A stretch of DNA of 11,158 bases from Gammaproteobacteria bacterium (GTDB lineage Bacteria > Pseudomonadota > Gammaproteobacteria > DSM-16500): the NCBI GenBank assembly GCA_009885665.1, contig VFKI01000039.1, forward strand, positions 1-11,158, in the 5' to 3' direction. Position numbers and translations under genes: made by a program. How positions within the stretch are numbered: the first letter of the stretch is position 1; each line of letters starts with the position of its first letter. Below, in pieces: positions 6,215 through 11,158 of this stretch. The notes under the pieces were generated by a model. It was given only the letters and a program-made list of their open reading frames with translations, was not told the origin of the DNA and made no database searches.

Positions 6215-7123
6215 CTACAGTATTCCTAATAAAAAAGAGTATGTGAGAATAAATGCCACGCTAATCGCTACGGCTATACCCGTAAAAATCAATCTTCGAT
6301 TAGGCAACATGACCGCTTCCGTATCCCGCGCTGCACTGACCATAATATCGCGCGTGATCTGATGTTTGCCTTTGCCATACGCCAATATCAACGCTTTATG
6401 GCATAACACATTAATCAAACGGGGTGTGCCGCGCGTGACACGATACAAATAATCACGTGCCCGTCGGCTAAAAAATAATGGCTGCGTATTGCCAGCAATA
6501 ATCATGCGATGCAATAAATAGGTATCCAATTCATTACGTGTCAGCGGATCAAGCCGACAAGAAAAGCTGATACGTTGTTTTAATTGGCGCAGATGCGGTT
6601 GCGATAAACGCACATCTAATTCGGGCTGGCCAAACAAAACAATTTGTAATAAACGCACTTTGCTGGTTTCTAAATTCGTCAACAAGCGCAAGGCTTCCAA
6701 ACTTTCATCGGGCAACGCTTGCGCTTCATCTAACAATAATATGACGCGCTTGCCATTGGCATGCAAATGCCACAACCGTTCATAAATAAGCGTATGCAAA
6801 TCATGGCTATGATTTACCAATGTCGCGGCATCAATGCTTAATTCACGTGCCAACGCATAGCGTAATTCTGTCGGCGATAAGGCAGGATTAGGAATCCATG
6901 CGGTGACATAGGTTTCGCTCGCCAGCGCATCCAATAATTTACGGCACAGTAAGGTTTTACCCGAGCCGACTTCACTGACGACTTTAATAAAACCTTCGCC
7001 ACTCTGTAAACTAAACAACAGCGTATTCAATGCTTCGGTATGCGCACGTAAATGGCAGAAGAACCCTGGGTCAGGCGTCATCAAAAAAGGCAGTTCTTTA
7101 AAGCCAAAATGTTCGCGATACAT
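6215..7123 (-). CDS. mshM: MshM-like AAA+ ATPase (ExeA/GspA family)
   Basis: A 302-residue ATPase starting MYREHFGFKELPF, the conserved opening of the ExeA/MshM family. The P-loop is SEVGSGKTL (50-58); relatives usually have GEVGTGKT, so the first glycine is a serine here. Walker B is VILLLDEAQ (127-135), with a sensor-like IVLFGQPELD (161-170) and the late GTPRLINVLCHKAL (232-245). A membrane helix lies near the C-terminus (about 278-299) with only two or three residues beyond it, so there is no periplasmic peptidoglycan-binding domain of the ExeA kind. It probably acts at the inner membrane to help place or assemble the MshL secretin, by analogy with ExeA; that role is inferred. The ATG is four bases after the mshL stop, with GGAG about 12 bases upstream. 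Confidence 0.9.
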   Translation of the reverse strand: MYREHFGFKELPFLMTPDPGFFCHLRAHTEALNTLLFSLQSGEGFIKVVSEVGSGKTLLCRKLLDALASETYVTAWIPNPALSPTELRYALARELSIDAATLVNHSHDLHTLIYERLWHLHANGKRVILLLDEAQALPDESLEALRLLTNLETSKVRLLQIVLFGQPELDVRLSQPHLRQLKQRISFSCRLDPLTRNELDTYLLHRMIIAGNTQPLFFSRRARDYLYRVTRGTPRLINVLCHKALILAYGKGKHQITRDIMVSAARDTEAVMLPNRRLIFTGIAVAISVAFILTYSFLLGIL

Positions 7124-7127
7124 AGCG

Positions 7128-8822
7128 TTATTTTTCTCCCATTGTGCCGTACACTTCTGACCAACCGCCGGTATGGAAACCTTGATTTAAATCTGCCATA
7201 CGATTATCGGCATTTTTGATTTCAGTAATCCAATTTTGATTTTTCACCACCACCGGCCGCAACAAAATGACCAACTCACTTTTGCCTTGCACCTGATAGG
7301 TGCGGCGGAACAAAGCACCGATCGTCGGTAATTTTGACAAGCCCGGCACACCCGCGGTTTCTTCCGTCATGGTATTTTGCATGAGCCCCCCAATCACAAT
7401 CACCTGACCACTTTGTGCTTTAACGATATTGTCAGATTCGCGAATCGTGCTTTTTGCCAATGGCAACTCTAATATATTGGGCGTATTGCTGCCCGCCGTC
7501 GTGCCAAGATTAATCGTTTGATTATCTTGCGTCACCTGACTCACCGAAGGATGAATGTGTAAAATCACCGTATCATCACCACTGATTTCCGGGGTCACAT
7601 CAAACGTTACGCCCGAGAAGAACGGTGTCAATGTCACATTTTCATTTGGTACAGAATTATTACCCACGACAGTGGTATTGGTTTGTACGTTCGTCACGAA
7701 GAAGCGATCCACGCCCACTTTTATGACCGCTTTTTGATTGTTCACTGTCGCAATATGCGGACTTGACAGTGTTTGTACATTCCCTTGCGTTTGCAAGAGT
7801 TTTACCAATAAATTGAATTGACCTTTACCTAAATTCATCGTCAGCATTTGGCTAAAGGGGGCAATATCTGTGCCATTAAATGTTTGACCCGCCCCGGTCT
7901 GCGCAATGCCGCCTTTATTTACTTGGCTACCCTGGCCAAAAATATTCCAATCAATACCCGCTTGAAAATTATGATTGAGCGCGACTTCCAACACCTTGGC
8001 TTCCAAAATCACTTGGCGTCCCATATGTGCCTGAATACGATTTAAAAAGTTACGCACCCGTTGCAATTCATCGGGATACGCGCGTATTTCCACCAAACCG
8101 GCCGCCGGATTGACAATAATTTTACGGCCATCGGTATCGCCCACCAAGGTTTTTAAACTGTCACTTAACCCTGCCCAAAAATCCATATCCGAGTCAGTAT
8201 TGACACTACTACCAGACGTTTTAGTTGTTGTGGTACTACTCACACCATTCCCGCCTGCTTGTGACAACATTTCACTGATTTGGCCGGAATTTAATTCCGT
8301 TGCCGACTTACCCTTACGCGTCACATTTAAATAATTCACGTTAAACATGGCAGTTTCTAATTCGCGTGGAAAGACTGCATAGCCAAAATCGGTTTTTCGA
8401 TAAGAAAAACCATAGGTATCGTGCACTGCTTGCAACGCTTCATCAAGCGTGACATTTTTTAAATTTAACGTGATCGTGCCTGCCACGCCGGCATTCACCA
8501 CCATATTGATTTTCGTCCCTGTCACCAGCGACATAAAAAATTGGCGCGCCGGCACAGCATTTGCCGTTACATCAAAACGATGCACCCCGACATCGGTCGC
8601 CATGTTGGGTGCCAGCGACGGCATAAGCGCCGCACTCACCGCGGCAGGGATAGCGTGATGTGCGTGCAAACGCTTATCTTGTTGCAAACTCAATAATAAT
8701 TCTTTATGAATTGCATCATACGTCGTGCTATGCGGTGGTTGTGGCGGTTGCGGCGTACAAGCGATGAGATTAGCAGATAACAAACCCACGCCTGTTGCTA
8801 TGATGATTGCATTATTGCGCAT
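7128..8822 (-). CDS. mshL: MSHA outer-membrane secretin MshL (lipoprotein)
   Basis: A 564-residue secretin. Residues 1-21 form a lipoprotein signal with lipobox LIAC, so C22 would be lipidated. An STN domain spans about 82-152 (from FDVTANAVPARQFF to FGYAVFP). A Ser/Thr/Gly-rich low-complexity stretch follows at about 188-212, then an N-type ring-building domain at about 230-285, and the secretin channel at about 285-528. The channel carries SSPHIATVNNQKAVIKVG (353-370), SGQVIVIGGL (471-480) and the family signature VPGLSKLPTIGALFRR (492-507). It forms the outer-membrane pore for the pilus. Upstream in-frame GTG (8846) and ATG (8831) were rejected: the site AAAGGGA (8838-8832) lies 9 bases before the ATG at 8822 but touches the one at 8831, and 8822 gives the cleanest lipoprotein signal. 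Confidence 0.93.
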   Translation of the reverse strand: MRNNAIIIATGVGLLSANLIACTPQPPQPPHSTTYDAIHKELLLSLQQDKRLHAHHAIPAAVSAALMPSLAPNMATDVGVHRFDVTANAVPARQFFMSLVTGTKINMVVNAGVAGTITLNLKNVTLDEALQAVHDTYGFSYRKTDFGYAVFPRELETAMFNVNYLNVTRKGKSATELNSGQISEMLSQAGGNGVSSTTTTKTSGSSVNTDSDMDFWAGLSDSLKTLVGDTDGRKIIVNPAAGLVEIRAYPDELQRVRNFLNRIQAHMGRQVILEAKVLEVALNHNFQAGIDWNIFGQGSQVNKGGIAQTGAGQTFNGTDIAPFSQMLTMNLGKGQFNLLVKLLQTQGNVQTLSSPHIATVNNQKAVIKVGVDRFFVTNVQTNTTVVGNNSVPNENVTLTPFFSGVTFDVTPEISGDDTVILHIHPSVSQVTQDNQTINLGTTAGSNTPNILELPLAKSTIRESDNIVKAQSGQVIVIGGLMQNTMTEETAGVPGLSKLPTIGALFRRTYQVQGKSELVILLRPVVVKNQNWITEIKNADNRMADLNQGFHTGGWSEVYGTMGEK

Positions 8823-8823
8823 A

Positions 8824-9159
8824 TTAAGCATTCCCTTTAATGTCACGACGAATTTGCATAGGTAATAATGTCAACGTCAACTTACCACGTGCACCCTCTA
8901 ACTGCACATGCCCAGCATCCATTGCCACAATCCGATCCCCCTGAAAAAGATCGCCTACTCGATAAATGTTGCCACTGATAACCGCAAGTTGCCGTGCGCC
9001 TGCTAATAAAATTGCTTCTAATAAAGGTTGGGCAGGTGCACTTGTTGTGATTTGTGCGCCCGCGAATGCCGGCTCGGTCGGATCACGCAATGCCGCAACA
9101 GCGGGCTGCAGCATGGCGAATAACAATAAAAACAGTGTTAATTTACATGTTTTTTTCAT
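8824..9159 (-). CDS. mshK: MshK-like periplasmic protein (PilP/GspC-type)
   Basis: A 111-residue protein with an N-terminal signal peptide (1-22: basic start MKKTCK, hydrophobic core, AVA-A cleavage site). The mature part opens with LRDPTEPAFAG, the conserved RDPT/RP start of MshK proteins. A short beta-rich domain follows (LLEAILLAGARQLAVISGN, then YRVGDLFQGDRIVAMDAGHVQLE), like the homology region of PilP and GspC. It probably bridges the inner-membrane complex to MshL in the periplasm. An open frame continues upstream to 9321, but the ATG at 9159 is chosen: it overlaps the mshJ stop as ATGA, has AGGGA (9171-9167) 7 bases upstream, and gives a clean signal peptide. Confidence 0.88.
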   Translation of the reverse strand: MKKTCKLTLFLLLFAMLQPAVAALRDPTEPAFAGAQITTSAPAQPLLEAILLAGARQLAVISGNIYRVGDLFQGDRIVAMDAGHVQLEGARGKLTLTLLPMQIRRDIKGNA

Positions 9160-9821
9160 GTTTTCGTCCCTGCTTGATAGCCCAACACATGAAAGCCCAC
9201 AGTGACACTCGCTTCTGGCCATTTGTTCACATGGTAATCCAGCGTGTCCCAAAATAAATGCCAACGTAAAGAATTTAAACGATCTAAATATCCCACACTT
9301 GAAGCAAAACTCCCCCGCCAAGACAATTCCACATTGTACTGCCTTATCGTGCGCGCACTATTCGGTAGCTGCAAATTATTTGCTTCAGTCACCGCAAATG
9401 GAATAGGGGACGCTGCTTTAAGAAAGTCCATTTTCACGCCAGGTTGCGCCGCAAATAGCATCGTCAACAAGCCTGGCAATTTTGCCTCAGGTAGCGCACT
9501 GCTGACATGTACCTTAAGTTGATCTTCCATATTTTGCATTTGCTTATCCATAACACGCAAACGCTTTGTCTGTAGCTGCCAATTTTTATCCTTTGTTTTT
9601 TGCAATATCGCGTTCGACTGCGCATTCATTGCCGCTATTTGTTGATGCATATCGTTCAACTGTGACCGTGCATCTGTAAAACGCGTTGACACAGATTGCG
9701 CAAACAATAGATACCACAGGTACCAACTGACCCCAATTAACAGACAGAGCAGCATGATGCGCTCACGTTCTGAATGCTTGTCAATCCATTGTTCCAGCTT
9801 AACCTTCAGATCTATCATCAT
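9156..9821 (-). CDS. mshJ: MshJ-like inner-membrane protein (PilO/GspM-type)
   Basis: A 221-residue bitopic protein. A short cytoplasmic part rich in charged residues (1-21) precedes one membrane helix (about 22-41). A predicted coiled coil follows at about 45-105 (heptad-like stretches such as QLNDMHQQIAAMNAQSN and VMDKQMQNMEDQL). The C-terminal ferredoxin-like domain (about 155-215) includes YNVELSWRGSFASSVGYLDRLNS, typical of PilO/GspM-type alignment proteins. It should pair with the PilN-like MshI2 and MshK in the inner-membrane alignment subcomplex. The two first codons are both ATG; 9821 is chosen because it overlaps the upstream stop as ATGA and has AAGG 10 bases before it. MshJ sequences diverge strongly, so the call relies on architecture and position. 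Confidence 0.87.
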   Translation of the reverse strand: MMIDLKVKLEQWIDKHSERERIMLLCLLIGVSWYLWYLLFAQSVSTRFTDARSQLNDMHQQIAAMNAQSNAILQKTKDKNWQLQTKRLRVMDKQMQNMEDQLKVHVSSALPEAKLPGLLTMLFAAQPGVKMDFLKAASPIPFAVTEANNLQLPNSARTIRQYNVELSWRGSFASSVGYLDRLNSLRWHLFWDTLDYHVNKWPEASVTVGFHVLGYQAGTKT

Positions 9822-10417
9822 GTAACAAGCACCTTAGTCCTGATATGAAAAGCAAAAAAAGCATCGCGCGTTTTATTTAACCCTGTTGTTGGCGCTTGAT
9901 CAAGTAAAGTCAATTGAAATGCTACGCCAGTGAAAACAGGTTGCCGTGCCAATGCCGCCATAAATTGGCGTACCGCGATGGGATCTGTTGCGCGACCATC
10001 AACATCAATATGATTATCATTACGGGTAAAATGTACTTCAGTCAGCCAAACACCTGGCACAACAGCCGTTGAAAATCCTTTTAAAATATCAGATAAATTC
10101 GCGCCTACCGCCATCGCTGTCGCGAGCGCAGATTGTTTTTGTTGCGCAGTTTGTAATGCCGCCATCGCCTGAGCCGTATCAAGATTAGGATATTCCGCCA
10201 TTAAAGTAGCGAGACGTTGTTGCGCGACGGTGCGCTCACCATTGATTATATTTGTTTGTTTTTGCAAAATATATTGTTGCCAAAGATCTAAGCAGGATAA
10301 CAGCGCTAGACAGATTAGAAAAAAACCATAAATACCCGCCATGCGTTTATGCGTCAGCGTTGCTGGCCGACTGGGGTCGGCAGGTAGTAAGCGAAAAAAA
10401 TCAATCCGTTGTTGCAT
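9818..10417 (-). CDS. mshI2: PilN-like MSHA biogenesis protein (MshI2)
   Basis: A 199-residue bitopic protein. The cytoplasmic N-terminus IDFFRLLPADPSRP (5-18) resembles the PilN segment that docks into the actin-like partner PilM/MshI. One membrane helix lies at about 27-46, followed by a coiled-coil region (about 50-100). The PilN-type domain follows, with VWLTEVHFTRNDNHIDVDGR (123-142) and QFMAALARQPVFTGVAF (151-167). It would connect MshI in the cytoplasm with MshJ in the membrane. AAGGAG lies 9 bases before the ATG at 10417, making this the strongest ribosome binding site of the operon. It starts 42 bases after the mshI stop and overlaps mshJ. Some MSHA loci have this as a separate gene after mshI, as here. 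Confidence 0.87.
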   Translation of the reverse strand: MQQRIDFFRLLPADPSRPATLTHKRMAGIYGFFLICLALLSCLDLWQQYILQKQTNIINGERTVAQQRLATLMAEYPNLDTAQAMAALQTAQQKQSALATAMAVGANLSDILKGFSTAVVPGVWLTEVHFTRNDNHIDVDGRATDPIAVRQFMAALARQPVFTGVAFQLTLLDQAPTTGLNKTRDAFFAFHIRTKVLVT

Positions 10418-10459
10418 TATTCGTTACTCCTTCGTCACTCTGCTTCAGATGCTCAATAT

Positions 10460-11158
10460 TTACGTTGCAGCATCACTGACCTCTGCCGTAACGGGTTGAG
10501 ATGCGGGCATCGTAACCGTCGGCACCGCTTGCGTTAGCGCACTTTCTAACGCCGCGCCAATGACACTTAGGCAAACGCCTTGCTGGGCGAGATCAAATGG
10601 GAGATCACCATGCGGGACATATGCGCGTAAATCCAACACCCGCACACCGAGACTTAGCCGCGTAGACAGATAGCGCGCGACGGCTTCCAATGCAAAATCT
10701 GCAACACTGCTGATTAATAAAATACGCGCTGGCAAGGGCTGGCGCCATTGCGTTTGATAATAATCAAACGAACGCTGCATTTCCAATGCAATACGATCCA
10801 ACTCTGCCTGTGATGTCACTTCTGTCGTATGCAATAAACTGCTATCAATCGCCGCGGCACCTATTGCCAAGCTACGTTGAAAATACAGTTGATGTTGACT
10901 GGTGATGACGACCTCACTTTCTTTTTGTTGTATATAGATCAGCGCAGTGGTTTTTTCATCGGTTTCAAAACACGCCATCACATTGCGCAATGCCATCAGC
11001 TGAATCGTCACCTCTGTTGGCACTAAACCCGCCTGACGGATAGCAACGATATACGGTTGCACCTGACTGACTTGTGCCGCGGCAATCATGATTGCATCAC
11101 GCGGTTTACTACTTTTTTGTGGCGGGACAGGAAATGCATCGATCACGGCGTCTTCGAC
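10460..11158 (-). CDS. mshI: MshI (PilM-like actin-fold protein), C-terminal 232 residues, partial
   Basis: The open frame continues to the right edge without a stop or a convincing start, so the N-terminal part lies outside the window. A GTG at 11146 is not taken as a start because the reading frame before it (VEDAVIDAFPVPP) continues the conserved MshI sequence. Visible features resemble the second half of MshI/PilM proteins. These are AIMIAAAQVSQVQPYIVAIRQAGLVPTEV as the subdomain crossing, AELDRIALEMQRSFDYYQ as the helix common to PilM-type proteins, and ARILLISSVADFALEAVARYLS before the C-terminal strand region. The last 30 or so residues are a Pro/Thr/Ala-rich tail. It is the cytoplasmic partner of the PilN-like MshI2. 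The stop at 10460 is followed by 42 bases with no recognisable signal other than the mshI2 ribosome binding site. Confidence 0.87.
   Translation of the reverse strand, partial: VEDAVIDAFPVPPQKSSKPRDAIMIAAAQVSQVQPYIVAIRQAGLVPTEVTIQLMALRNVMACFETDEKTTALIYIQQKESEVVITSQHQLYFQRSLAIGAAAIDSSLLHTTEVTSQAELDRIALEMQRSFDYYQTQWRQPLPARILLISSVADFALEAVARYLSTRLSLGVRVLDLRAYVPHGDLPFDLAQQGVCLSVIGAALESALTQAVPTVTMPASQPVTAEVSDAAT

Noticed and set aside
9160..9321. 54-residue N-terminal extension of mshK
   Set aside because: It lies inside mshJ, and the ATG at 9159 has a good ribosome binding site and yields a clean signal peptide.
11144..11158. GTG at 11146 as the start of mshI
   Set aside because: The frame is open to the window edge and the residues before the GTG continue the conserved MshI sequence, so the gene is cut by the window.

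Overview
The window carries most of a mannose-sensitive haemagglutinin (MSHA)-type type IV pilus locus. All genes lie on the minus strand, so transcription runs from the right edge to the left. The gene order mshI-mshI2(pilN)-mshJ-mshK-mshL-mshM-mshN-mshE-mshG-pilin matches the MSHA order known from Vibrio, Shewanella and other Gammaproteobacteria. With its moderate, slightly AT-leaning composition, it suggests a gammaproteobacterium. No gene here allows a genus call, and all assignments rest on motifs and gene order read by eye.

Right and central part (11158 to 2249): a compact biogenesis operon. It starts inside mshI (PilM-like, cut by the window edge). It continues with the PilN-, PilO- and PilP-like inner-membrane and periplasmic alignment proteins (mshI2, mshJ, mshK), the secretin lipoprotein mshL, the AAA+ ATPase mshM, the TPR protein mshN, the assembly ATPase mshE with a c-di-GMP-binding type N-terminus, and the platform protein mshG. 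Genes overlap (ATGA junctions) or are separated by a few bases, except for 42 bases between mshI and mshI2. A probable intrinsic terminator follows mshG.

Junction (1939 to 2248): about 310 bases without a convincing gene. It holds the terminator, a candidate sigma70 promoter (TTGTGT, 18 bases, TACAAT), a perfect 14-bp GC-rich hairpin in the presumed leader, a 10-bp palindrome and a strong ribosome binding site. The single prepilin gene at 1567-1938 therefore appears to be expressed separately from the machinery, as suits an abundant structural subunit.

Left part (1 to 1566): 27 bases after the pilin lies an arginase-family ureohydrolase, then a DUF924 protein, then the first 20 bases of a tRNA gene (probably tRNA-Ala) running off the left edge. 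The mshF, mshB, mshC, mshD, mshO, mshP and mshQ genes of classical loci are absent here. The pilus locus is thus reduced, split elsewhere in the genome, or interrupted at this point.

How the genes work together: MshE hydrolyses ATP and, with platform MshG, drives pilin subunits into the growing fibre. MshI, MshI2, MshJ and MshK link the cytoplasmic motor to the outer-membrane secretin MshL. MshM and MshN are accessory factors. The prepilin peptidase, retraction ATPase and minor pilins must be encoded elsewhere. I found no insertion sequence, CRISPR array, toxin-antitoxin pair or clearly new system; the most notable items are the regulated pilin junction and the sequence variations in MshE and MshM.
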